Shown here: in pieces, positions 1 to 7,986 of the stretch
Layout of the letters: the number at the start of each line of letters is the position of its first letter
Position numbering within the stretch: position 1 is the first letter of the stretch
Assembly (NCBI GenBank): GCA_943369665.1
Contig: CALRNX020000005.1
Location: 1-64,000, forward strand
Direction of reading: 5' to 3'
DNA: 64,000 bases
Source of the DNA: UKL13-3 sp943369665
GTDB taxonomy: Bacteria; Bacteroidota; Bacteroidia; UKL13-3
Made by a program: the position numbers and the translations under genes
Notes under the pieces: generated by a model
Seen by the model: the letters and a program-made list of their open reading frames with translations, nothing else
What the model was told of the DNA's origin: nothing
Database searches by the model: none

Positions 1-201
1 ACTGTATTGCTTAAGGAATTTCTTGTTTAATGGATAGTCGTGTGAAAAAGGAAATGTTAACCAATAATTTTTGTACCGATACAGAACTTCTGCATTAGGG
101 TTTATACTCAACAAAAGCCCTCTCAACTTAAACAAGAACTTATAAGGCAATCCCGTTACAGAGTTTCGCAATAATAAATTAAATATGATCTGATTAATCA
201 T
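1..201 (-). CDS. Partial protein, probable FkbM-type methyltransferase N-terminus
   Basis: Reading leftwards from an ATG at 201, preceded by an AG-rich AGAAAGG sequence, there are 67 codons open to the window edge. The N-terminus (MINQIIFNLL) leads into a segment with SHDYPLNKKF, which resembles the start of FkbM-like methyltransferases and related polysaccharide proteins (a Pro-x-x-His-x-x-Pro type stretch ahead of the SAM fold). It starts 11 bases after the stop of the next gene upstream, so it looks like the following cistron of the same operon. The catalytic part is outside the window, so the assignment is an inference. Confidence 0.55.
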   Translation of the reverse strand, partial: MINQIIFNLLLRNSVTGLPYKFLFKLRGLLLSINPNAEVLYRYKNYWLTFPFSHDYPLNKKFLKQYS

Positions 202-211
202 CCTTTCTCTC

Positions 212-1132
212 TTATAAATAGTTGGCTAATGTATTCACTTTACCTGTCACAACCTCTACAACCGGCAAATGCCCGCATTGGTTTATCATCTCAGTATCAT
301 CTTTCAATGTAAAAGCTCCATGCATATCTCTGTTTTGGCGAAAATTACACCGAACATAAGCTTCATCAACCGTCACCTTTTTAATTCCCTTCAGCCTATC
401 ATTACGCACAAAATAAGCATTGTTGCCATGCATATTGCTTCCCACCAAAGTATATCCTTTTTGTTCCGCCAGATGGTTGAGGGCTTTTAATGATGCTCCA
501 AAATATAAATTTGAGTGATGTTCTTTTGTTACGTAAAAATCTGCCTTATAAGGAACACTAATGGCTTCTTTATTCCCAAAGACGCTGTTGTATTCCATAA
601 TAACAACTTCAGGATTTACAACACTTAACGATTCCCAAAACCAATAATCATTTCCATCCACGTCAATGTGAAGAACACCTATTTCTCCTTTAAATCCTGC
701 ATCTCCAATAATAGTATTCAGGTTTTCTTTTGTGATAAATTTAGCAACAGCATTTAAACTATATTTCCAGCTAATTGAATCATTTTTAATGAATTCAATA
801 TTTTTTTCAGATCCATCAATTACCAACCCTTTCCAATTATCATTAATTAGCAAAAAACGGGTATTTGATTCAAGGTAGTTTTGCACGCCAAACTCAATAA
901 ACGTTTTGTTTTTAATATCAAGGCTATGAATCAGATACTGAATGATTCCATCGTCTCCCCATTGAGAAAACACTGAGAACTCCGCCTCTTGAATAGAAGC
1001 GAACTTCCCTGAATTATCCTTGATTCTTTGGACAAGAGGCTGTGCTGTGAGCATTTTAATTTTATCAAACTCCTCTCTCCAAAACTGAGTAACTTTAGAA
1101 ACTCCTAATAATTGCCTAACAAATTTTATCAC
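212..1132 (-). CDS. FkbM-like SAM-dependent methyltransferase
   Basis: This 306-residue protein has a Rossmann-like methyltransferase core: FIEFGVQNYLESNT at about residues 87-100 fits the SAM-binding glycine/acid motif, GLVIDGS near 107 the acidic end of beta-2, and HIDVDGNDYWFW near 155 the FkbM-type DxDGxD/E motif. Such proteins usually O-methylate sugars of surface polysaccharides. It starts with GTG, one base after the stop of the glycosyltransferase gene, with AAGG from that stop region acting as a possible ribosome site. The tight spacing suggests translational coupling in a polysaccharide operon. The substrate is unknown. Confidence 0.65.
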   Translation of the reverse strand: MIKFVRQLLGVSKVTQFWREEFDKIKMLTAQPLVQRIKDNSGKFASIQEAEFSVFSQWGDDGIIQYLIHSLDIKNKTFIEFGVQNYLESNTRFLLINDNWKGLVIDGSEKNIEFIKNDSISWKYSLNAVAKFITKENLNTIIGDAGFKGEIGVLHIDVDGNDYWFWESLSVVNPEVVIMEYNSVFGNKEAISVPYKADFYVTKEHHSNLYFGASLKALNHLAEQKGYTLVGSNMHGNNAYFVRNDRLKGIKKVTVDEAYVRCNFRQNRDMHGAFTLKDDTEMINQCGHLPVVEVVTGKVNTLANYL

Positions 1133-1133
1133 C

Positions 1134-2042
1134 TTAATTCTTATTAATCTTGTGCATTAGTAAACGATAAACATAATATAATTTACCTGGATTAAAGTAA
1201 TACCTTAAACCAAACAAATCAGCTTCCTTATTCACTTTCTTATTTGATGGATGAGTAATTGTGCCCAATTTTTCTAATTTCATATTTCCTAACCCCATTA
1301 TATCCGTTCCGGTAGTGTGGGTGCCACCCTCGCCAATCCCGATATTGGAAATAAGATTATAGTTTGGTAAAATAGAATACCCCTTTTGTTTCCAAATAGT
1401 ATAAGTCCACTGGTAATCCCAGGTTCCAATATTACCCTCTTTTAGTTTTTTGAACACATTTTTCCAATAATTCCTTTCATACTCCAAATCAAATTGGCTG
1501 TTTATGATTTCAATACACTCTTGCTCAGAATAAGATGTCAGGTTCACATCGTACTTCTTCCAAGCCCTGCGCCATGTTGCCCAACCCCAAATATGATTGT
1601 AATTAGAAAAATAATATGACCCATCTCCACGGTGTTTGCCTTTCTGAAAATTTGCTCCCCCAATATGCATTACTTTATGATCATTACGGTAATAAGCTAG
1701 CATCTCTTCACAAAATCTAAAAAAATCAGGGTGCGGCAAACAATCATCCTCTAAAACAATCCCTTCTTCTTCTTGATCAAAAAACCAATCAATGGCAGAG
1801 CTTACGGCCACTTTGCAACCCAAATTTTCATTTCGATATAAGGTCTTTACATTACAAGGCCAGTCAATTGCCGAAACCACTTTGCGGGTTTCCTCACACA
1901 ATTCAGATTCACCTTCTTTATTCAACCTTGGGCCATCTGCTGCAATGTATAATTTTGACGGTTTATGCGCCTTAATAGCCTCAAACACTCTCTTGGTAGT
2001 ATCAGGTCGATTAAAAACTAAAAACAATATGGGCGTTTCCAT
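1134..2042 (-). CDS. Glycosyltransferase, family 2-like (HlpA-type)
   Basis: 302 residues from the ATG at 2042; a TTG three bases upstream is less likely. The N-terminus METPILFLVFNRPDTTKRVF and the later ADGPR and LEDDCLPHPDFF (acidic DD metal/nucleotide-sugar site, about residue 100) are typical of a GT-A fold group often annotated as HlpA-like glycosyltransferases. The NYNHIWGWATWRRAW block near 150 is a hallmark of this group. It probably transfers a sugar in surface glycan assembly, in one operon with the two downstream methyltransferase-like genes. The sugar donor cannot be told from sequence. Confidence 0.75.
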   Translation of the reverse strand: METPILFLVFNRPDTTKRVFEAIKAHKPSKLYIAADGPRLNKEGESELCEETRKVVSAIDWPCNVKTLYRNENLGCKVAVSSAIDWFFDQEEEGIVLEDDCLPHPDFFRFCEEMLAYYRNDHKVMHIGGANFQKGKHRGDGSYYFSNYNHIWGWATWRRAWKKYDVNLTSYSEQECIEIINSQFDLEYERNYWKNVFKKLKEGNIGTWDYQWTYTIWKQKGYSILPNYNLISNIGIGEGGTHTTGTDIMGLGNMKLEKLGTITHPSNKKVNKEADLFGLRYYFNPGKLYYVYRLLMHKINKN

Positions 2043-2148
2043 CAAATTTCGGCATCATTTAAAACTTCGAAAATAAGAATATTCCCCATATAACGTTTAG
2101 GTTTATCAAGACTCTTTCATTTATTTGCATCAAATCTTCACGCTCAAT

Positions 2149-3450
2149 ATGTCTGCTGAATCCTCGTCAAGAAAATATGCGATAAACACCTCATGGATTC
2201 TCATTGAAAAATTATCCCGCATCCTATCCGGTATTTTAGTTGGCATTTTAGTGGCAAGGTATTTAGGCCCTGAACAATTTGGAATGATTAGCTACGCACT
2301 AAATGTTGTTGCCATTTTTGCAATTTTCTCAACACTAGGCATGGATTCTATTATTATTCGCGAGTTAATTACGAGAAAAACGCTTCAAAATACTGTCCTA
2401 GGTACCGCATTCGGCTTACGTTTAATTGGCGCAGTATGTGTGGTTATTGGCGCCACTTATTACTCATCAATTCGTGATGATGCGCAAAATACGTATATCG
2501 TTTTTTTAGTCAGCACTTCGGTTGTTTTGCAGGCATTTACCGTTATCGATTTTTATTTCCAGGCTGCCGTACTCGGCAAATTTACGGCAATCAACCAAGT
2601 CATAACCCTCTGTATTTCCTCTATTGCTAAAATCATCTTTATCTTCACGCATGCCCCAGTGGAGTATTTTGCGGCAATGGTTTTTGTAGAGGCATTGCTG
2701 ACCACGATCAATCAATTATTGTTCTATAAATACCATAAACAACATGTTAGATTATGGCGCTTTTCGTTGGATGAGGCGAAGACTTTGCTTAGTCATGCGT
2801 GGCCCATCATCCTTTCGGGATTGGTGATGGTGGTTTACCAAAAAATGGATCAAATCCTGATTAAACGTTGGCTCAATATGAATTTATTGGGGAATTACGC
2901 TGCAGCCGTCCGCATAAGCGAAGCTTCCTTTTTCATTCCGGTTGCAATATGTTCTGCTATATTCCCGGGCATTGTAAATATCCGCGATAACAAGACGCTT
3001 CAGGAGAAAAGGCTTGTGCAACTTTATTCTTTAATGATCTGGAGTGGATTGACTATTTCATTAGGAGGACTTTTAGTAGGAGATTGGGTGATTCCTTTGT
3101 TATATAAAGAAAAATATTATCTGGCTTCCAGCGTCTTTAAAATACATATCTGGTGTACTATTCCTGTTTTTTACGGGACTGCTTGGGCAATGTGGCTGCT
3201 ATCTGAAAACAAACAATATTATCTCATCTTTTTACAGGTAATTTTACTGGCTGTTTCATTGTTTGCAAACACACAACTCATCCCCATATTTGGAATCAAC
3301 GGTGCTGCGTATGCTTTGGTTATTACACAATTTGCTTCGTTAGCTATTTTACTTTCAATCTATAAGCCACAATACTCTTGGGGACTGTTCCGGAGAGCAC
3401 TTAATCCCAAAAACATGATTGATATTTTAGCTTACCTCAGAAACAAGTAG
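2149..3450 (+). CDS. Wzx-type polysaccharide flippase
   Basis: 433 residues from the first ATG; an in-frame TTG at 2125 adds eight residues and is less likely. The protein is almost wholly hydrophobic with about 12-14 membrane spans. It starts SRKYAINTSWILIEKLSRI and continues with VARYLGPEQFGMISYA near residue 45, the characteristic opening of MOP-superfamily O-unit flippases. It would flip lipid-linked oligosaccharide across the inner membrane. It is divergent from the glycosyltransferase/methyltransferase operon (107 bases between starts), so the two units probably serve one glycan. Confidence 0.85.
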   Translation: MSAESSSRKYAINTSWILIEKLSRILSGILVGILVARYLGPEQFGMISYALNVVAIFAIFSTLGMDSIIIRELITRKTLQNTVLGTAFGLRLIGAVCVVIGATYYSSIRDDAQNTYIVFLVSTSVVLQAFTVIDFYFQAAVLGKFTAINQVITLCISSIAKIIFIFTHAPVEYFAAMVFVEALLTTINQLLFYKYHKQHVRLWRFSLDEAKTLLSHAWPIILSGLVMVVYQKMDQILIKRWLNMNLLGNYAAAVRISEASFFIPVAICSAIFPGIVNIRDNKTLQEKRLVQLYSLMIWSGLTISLGGLLVGDWVIPLLYKEKYYLASSVFKIHIWCTIPVFYGTAWAMWLLSENKQYYLIFLQVILLAVSLFANTQLIPIFGINGAAYALVITQFASLAILLSIYKPQYSWGLFRRALNPKNMIDILAYLRNK

Positions 3451-3461
3451 GAATCGCTTAC

Positions 3462-4259
3462 TTATTGCTTAAGTGCAATGATATTTTGAAACACGAATAT
3501 TTCTGAAAGAAGGTGATTATTATGCTCTATTGGAATTAGTCCATTTGATACAACCCGATACAACTTATAGTTATGAAGTAATTTTATAAAATCAAAAAAG
3601 TATACCCTACTGATCATATTCATCGAATTGAATTCAAAATGCACTGCATCAATCTGCTTAGCAGCGAGCATTCTTTCGCACCCTTTAAGCACAGAGAATT
3701 CGAATCCTTCGGTATCAATTTTGAGTAGGTGTATATGATCAATGCCATTGTTTCTTGAAAACTCATCAATGGTTATCACCTCCACTTCAAATTCTTTTGC
3801 CTCGCTGTGGTGAATATCCTCTAAAACGCCTTTTAACATGGTAGCGTGTTCAGAACCCTCAGCATCGGAAGCATAATCGTAAAATTTGATACTTCCGGTA
3901 TTTTCTCCACAGCCTTTATTAATTGCTGTGAAGCCTTTTTGACTCGCTTTCTGAACAAGTTTTTTAAAAGTCTCAGGATGCGGTTCGAAGGCGTATAATC
4001 TTGCCAAAGGTTGCATTTCCATGATTTTAGTAGCATAATTCCCAACATTTGCACCAACATCAAAAATCACAAGATCATTTAAAGACGCATTCTTTGAAAA
4101 AAAGAGCTTTAAGAAGGTCGTTTCTCCCTTTTCACTCATTGCACCTCCACTATCCAACCCAAGACCTTTTGCAGCAGCTACAAATAAGAATTTGTTAAAT
4201 TTATAAAAGAAAGTATTGGCAAATATCCGTTCGTATATTTTTAAAAATAGTTGAATCAT
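3462..4259 (-). CDS. FkbM family methyltransferase
   Basis: 265 residues from the ATG at 4259. FDVGANVGNYATKIME near residue 67 is a textbook SAM-binding motif I, YAFEPHPETFKKL follows as motif II, and LLKIDTEGFEFSVLKG near 180 is the FkbM D-x-E-G-x-E signature. These enzymes O-methylate sugars or small metabolites. The gene is convergent with the flippase, ending 11 bases from its stop, and closes the polysaccharide-related region. An apparent bidirectional terminator lies upstream at 4311-4342, separating it from the Bax-inhibitor gene. The target is unknown. Confidence 0.85.
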   Translation of the reverse strand: MIQLFLKIYERIFANTFFYKFNKFLFVAAAKGLGLDSGGAMSEKGETTFLKLFFSKNASLNDLVIFDVGANVGNYATKIMEMQPLARLYAFEPHPETFKKLVQKASQKGFTAINKGCGENTGSIKFYDYASDAEGSEHATMLKGVLEDIHHSEAKEFEVEVITIDEFSRNNGIDHIHLLKIDTEGFEFSVLKGCERMLAAKQIDAVHFEFNSMNMISRVYFFDFIKLLHNYKLYRVVSNGLIPIEHNNHLLSEIFVFQNIIALKQ

Positions 4260-4310
4260 CAATAAGTATTAAAGAAGTGGTCGAATATAGTTATTCTCAC
4301 ATTCCATCAC

Positions 4311-4342
4311 AAAAAACCCGACCAAATTGGCCGGGTTTTTTA
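4311..4342 (-). terminator. Rho-independent terminator
   Basis: The sequence AAAAAACCCG-ACCAAATTGGC-CGGGTTTTTT folds into a GC stem (CCCG/CGGG, then CCA/TGG around a small loop) flanked by A and T runs, so it can work in both directions. It lies 49 bases past the stop of the Bax-inhibitor-like gene (minus strand), its likely user. Confidence 0.75.
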
Positions 4343-4390
4343 TTTATTATTAATCTTGTATCACTTTTTTAGGACGATACACGTTAATGA

Positions 4391-5131
4391 TTAGTTTTTT
4401 CTTCCTCCAAACAAACGCAATAACATTAAAAACAAATTGATAAAGTCCAAATACAAAGTCAAAGCTCCCATAACAGAGCGCTTGTTTGCTTCTACAGCGG
4501 GTACTCCTTCTTGCTCAATTCCTTCACCGATGTATTTTAACTTTTGCACATCATAAGCTGTTAGGCCGGTAAATACCAATACCCCAATTACGCTTACCAC
4601 ATAATCCATTGTATCCGATTGTAAAAACAGATTGATCAATGTTGCAATAATAATTCCGATAAGACCCATCATCATAAGTCTGCCAAAAGAAGTAAGATCT
4701 TGTTTGGTTGTGTAACCCATTACTGCCATGATACCAAACATCAGCGATGCCGAAACAAAACACCCAAATACTGATGTGCTTGAGTAAGCCAATAGAATAA
4801 AACTAAAACTGATACCGGTGATGGCTGCATACACAACAAACAAAGACAATAACCCCGTTGCTGAAAATCTTGCATATCCTAAAGACATTAATAAAACAAA
4901 GCCAAGAGGTGAAAACATAACAATATAACCCAATATATTTAACCCTGTTCCTGCATCGTTAACTAAATACCTCATTAATTCCGGACTGGTTGAAAACCCA
5001 TATGCAAAAAGGGCTGATATCCCCAAGGCAACAAACATATACGTAAATACCTGAGCAATAAATTTTTTTGTGCTTACTTGAGCTTCTGATCCTGAAAGAG
5101 GATAAGCATGCATTTCGTTTTGTGATTCCAT
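4391..5131 (-). CDS. Bax inhibitor-1/YccA family membrane protein
   Basis: 246 residues with seven predicted membrane segments starting near residue 27 (FIAQVFTYMFVALGISALFA). The ending has GLTAYDVQKLKYIGEG and ALTLYLDFINLFLMLLRLFGG, both highly conserved in the BI-1/YccA (TMBIM) family; the Y-D pair and the C-terminal L-x-L-D-F-I-N-L-F stretch are diagnostic. Family members are proposed Ca2+ leak channels or modulators of the FtsH membrane protease, and an ftsH is present at 19856. It is flanked on both sides by hairpin terminators and so is probably monocistronic. Confidence 0.9.
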   Translation of the reverse strand: MESQNEMHAYPLSGSEAQVSTKKFIAQVFTYMFVALGISALFAYGFSTSPELMRYLVNDAGTGLNILGYIVMFSPLGFVLLMSLGYARFSATGLLSLFVVYAAITGISFSFILLAYSSTSVFGCFVSASLMFGIMAVMGYTTKQDLTSFGRLMMMGLIGIIIATLINLFLQSDTMDYVVSVIGVLVFTGLTAYDVQKLKYIGEGIEQEGVPAVEANKRSVMGALTLYLDFINLFLMLLRLFGGRKN

Positions 5132-5214
5132 AAGTTTTAACTGATTTTTTAGCGAATATATTTATTATCCGGATTTAATATTGATCCTTTTAAGCAAACC
5201 AAAAATCGAATAAC

Positions 5215-5244
5215 AAAAAAGGCCTCGATCAAACGATCAAGGCC
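5215..5244 (-). terminator. Rho-independent terminator of pnp
   Basis: GGCCTCGATC-AAAC-GATCAAGGCC forms a 10-pair stem with one mismatch. On the minus strand it is followed by a run of six U (the A run 5215-5220). It sits 16 bases beyond the pnp stop. Confidence 0.85.
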
Positions 5245-5259
5245 TTCCTCTTATTGGAA

Positions 5260-7419
5260 CTAAGCTGTTGGCTCAGTAGCCGGCTTTGCCGGTGCTTCCG
5301 GTTTTGGAGGACGAGGCAATAACACTTTACGTGAAAGTTTTGCCTTACCTGTTTTCTTGTCTACTTCAATCAACTTCACTTTTACTTCTTCACCCACTTG
5401 CAATACACCTTCCATAGAAGGTAAACGCTCCCAGCTGATTTCTGAGATATGTAACAATCCATCTTTACCCGGCATAAACTCTACGAATGCGCCAAAATCA
5501 ACGATGGTTTTTACTTTTCCCACATATTCTTCGCCCACAGTTGGAACCGCAACAATCCCTTTAACAATGCTCATTGCTTTTTGCAATGCTTCACCATTGG
5601 TTGCAGCAATTTCTACTATTCCATTGTTTCCAACTTCGGTAATTGAAATGGTTGCTCCGGTATCTTTTTGAATTCCTTGAATGACTTTTCCGCCTGGCCC
5701 GATAACCGCACCAATAAATTCTTTATCAATGATCAAGGTTTCAATACGTGGTGCATGCGGTTTGTAATCATCTGCAGGTTTCGAAATGGTTTTGTTCATT
5801 TCGCCCATAATATGCAAACGACCTTTTTTAGCCTGCATCAACGCTTCTTCTACCATTTCCCAACGCAATCCGTTGATCTTGATATCCATTTGGCAAGCCA
5901 CGATCCCTTTGCTCGTACCTACTACTTTAAAATCCATGTCCCCCAAGTGATCTTCATCACCCAAGATATCTGATAATACAGAGTATTTACCTGTTTTTTC
6001 ATCCGAAATTAAACCCATTGCAATACCGCTTACAGCATCTTTTACTTTGATACCTGCATCCATTAATGCAAGTGATCCTGCACACACAGTTGCCATTGAT
6101 GAAGAACCATTAGATTCTAAAATATCAGAAACAATACGAATGGTATATGGACTTTCTGTTAAACTTGGCAATACACGTTTCAAACCGCGCAATGCAAGGT
6201 TACCATGCCCGATTTCACGTCTTCCGGGACCACGATTAGGTTTTACTTCACCTGTACTGAATGAAGGGAAATTGTAATGCAATAAGAACTTAGAGTATCC
6301 TGCCATCATTGGAGCATCCAATAATTGCTCGTCCAATTTAGTTCCTAATGTTACCGTGGTTAATGATTGGGTTTCACCCCGGGTAAATACAGCACTTCCG
6401 TGCGCACCTGGCAAATATCCAACTTCGCTCCAGATAGGACGAACTTCATCCAATGCACGACCATCCAAACGTGTTTTTTCGTTTAAGATCATGGCACGCA
6501 CTGCGTCATATTCTACATTATGGAAATATTTATTTGCTAAAAATTTATCCAACTCTGTTCCTTCTGGCAATGTTGCTTTAAACTCTTCGCGGATCGCTTT
6601 AAAAGCAGCACTGCGTTCGGCTTTAGGTAATTTCCCTTTAGCAACTGCATAAATTTTATCGTATGCAAACGCTGTGATTTTTGCTTCCAATTCCGCATCG
6701 CTGCGTTCGTGGTTGTATACACGGGCAGGCTTACGTCCACCCAGCATTTCGCATAATTCCCATTGTGCTTTACATTGAGCAATGATCGCTTCATGCGCAA
6801 TACGCAGCGCTTGTACCATTTCTTCTTCCGTAATTTCGCCCATTTCACCTTCCACCATGTTCAAGTCCTTTTCAGTACCTGCCACGATCAAATCGATATC
6901 GGCATTTTCCAACTCACTAATGGTTGGGTTAATTTTAAACTCACCATTGATACGTGCAACACGTACCTCAGAGATGGGTCCGTTGAATGGAATATCACTT
7001 ACCATCAAAGCGGCCGAAGCGGCTAATCCAACAAGACAATCAGGATTTAAATTTTTATCTGCTGAAATTAATTGCAGCATCACTTGCGTGTCTGCGTGAA
7101 AATCCTCAGGAAATAAAGGACGAATGGCACGGTCAACAATACGACTTACCAATACTTCATAATCCGATAATTTTGCTTCACGTTTGTGAAAACTTCCCGG
7201 GATACGACCTACTGCTGCGAATTTTTCTTGATAATCCACTGTAAGTGGCATAAAATCTACATCTTCTTTGGCCTCTTTAGCTGCTACAGCAGTTGCTAAA
7301 ATCATGGTGTCACCCATTCTTACGACTACTGATCCGTCAGCTTGTTTTGCTAATTTACCTGTTTCGATCGAAATTTCTCTTCCATCACCTAAGGTAAAGG
7401 TTTTTGTTGTTGCTTTCAT
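5260..7419 (-). CDS. pnp: Polyribonucleotide nucleotidyltransferase (PNPase)
   Basis: 719 residues from the ATG at 7419 (MKATTKTFTLGDGREISIET). The reading frame stays open upstream to 7500, but that part runs through the rpsO terminator and lacks PNPase similarity, and AGAGGAAAT precedes the chosen start. Two RNase PH-like domains are followed by a KH domain (GAVIGPGGKVIQGIQ, about 570-585) and an S1 domain (GKVKTIVDFGAFVEF, about 635-650), then a short Pro/Ala-rich tail. The second core has RRGPGRREIGHGNLALRGL, the phosphate/RNA-binding block. It degrades RNA 3'-to-5' with phosphate. It lies downstream of rpsO, the common bacterial order. Confidence 0.97.
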   Translation of the reverse strand: MKATTKTFTLGDGREISIETGKLAKQADGSVVVRMGDTMILATAVAAKEAKEDVDFMPLTVDYQEKFAAVGRIPGSFHKREAKLSDYEVLVSRIVDRAIRPLFPEDFHADTQVMLQLISADKNLNPDCLVGLAASAALMVSDIPFNGPISEVRVARINGEFKINPTISELENADIDLIVAGTEKDLNMVEGEMGEITEEEMVQALRIAHEAIIAQCKAQWELCEMLGGRKPARVYNHERSDAELEAKITAFAYDKIYAVAKGKLPKAERSAAFKAIREEFKATLPEGTELDKFLANKYFHNVEYDAVRAMILNEKTRLDGRALDEVRPIWSEVGYLPGAHGSAVFTRGETQSLTTVTLGTKLDEQLLDAPMMAGYSKFLLHYNFPSFSTGEVKPNRGPGRREIGHGNLALRGLKRVLPSLTESPYTIRIVSDILESNGSSSMATVCAGSLALMDAGIKVKDAVSGIAMGLISDEKTGKYSVLSDILGDEDHLGDMDFKVVGTSKGIVACQMDIKINGLRWEMVEEALMQAKKGRLHIMGEMNKTISKPADDYKPHAPRIETLIIDKEFIGAVIGPGGKVIQGIQKDTGATISITEVGNNGIVEIAATNGEALQKAMSIVKGIVAVPTVGEEYVGKVKTIVDFGAFVEFMPGKDGLLHISEISWERLPSMEGVLQVGEEVKVKLIEVDKKTGKAKLSRKVLLPRPPKPEAPAKPATEPTA

Positions 7420-7490
7420 TTTTGTTATGATTTCCTCTTGCCGCAATACTGCTAAAAGTGCTCTCCAACGCGGCTTTTTGGTTTGCACTG

Positions 7491-7522
7491 AAAAAAACAA
7501 AAGCAGGACAAATGCCCTGCTT
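7491..7522 (-). terminator. Terminator/attenuator between rpsO and pnp
   Basis: AAGCAGG and CCTGCTT form a 7-pair stem around an 8-base loop. On the minus strand it is followed by TTTTGTTTTTTT. It lies about 90 bases past the rpsO stop and about 70 ahead of the pnp start, so it may end rpsO transcripts and let only a fraction run into pnp. Confidence 0.7.
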
Positions 7523-7612
7523 GTTGTAATGTGTTAGTAGAAATTAGGATAAGAAGCCGAACTACACCCATGGTGTAACCCGTCATTCGTCAATCGTAAC
7601 TTCTTCATTCTT

Positions 7613-7888
7613 TTACTTACGAATGTCAAGTTCTTTGATAATCGCACGGTAACGGAAAATGTCTTCGCGGATTAGGTAATCCAACAAAGCACGTCTTTTA
7701 CCTACCAATTTCACCAGGCTTAACTCTGCTGAGAAATCTTTTTTGTTAATTTTTAAGTGCTCAGTAATGTGGTTGATGCGATGTGTAAACAAAGCGATCT
7801 GACTCTCAGCCGAACCAGTGTCTGTTTTAGACTTAGCTCTACCGTACTGTGCGAAAACTTCTTGTTTTCTTTCTGTGGTCAAATACAT
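7613..7888 (-). CDS. rpsO: 30S ribosomal protein S15
   Basis: 91 residues, close to the usual 88-90. TGSAESQIALFTHRINHITEHLK (residues about 25-47) and VGKRRALLDYLIREDIFRYR (62-81) are the conserved 16S rRNA-binding helices of S15. It acts in assembly of the small-subunit platform. A promoter with good match to the Bacteroidota consensus lies just upstream (7921-7951), and a hairpin terminator follows at 7491-7522. Confidence 0.97.
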   Translation of the reverse strand: MYLTTERKQEVFAQYGRAKSKTDTGSAESQIALFTHRINHITEHLKINKKDFSAELSLVKLVGKRRALLDYLIREDIFRYRAIIKELDIRK

Positions 7889-7920
7889 AATGTAAAAATT
7901 TATTTGTTATAAATGGGCTG

Positions 7921-7951
7921 CGAAGATAGGTAAATCTATGTATTATGCAAA
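7921..7951 (-). promoter_or_regulatory. Predicted promoter of rpsO
   Basis: On the minus strand TTTG (7951-7948) is followed by 19 bases and then TATCTTCG (7928-7921), one mismatch from the Bacteroidota -7 consensus TAnnTTTG, with the expected -33 box at the expected spacing. It leaves a leader of about 27 bases before the rpsO ATG. Confidence 0.6.
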
Positions 7952-7986
7952 TGGTTGATTCATATCACATAAACTCAGAGGCATGC

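Noticed and set aside
7420..7500. N-terminal extension of pnp
   Set aside because: It overlaps the rpsO terminator and does not resemble PNPase; the ATG at 7419 has a purine-rich ribosome site.
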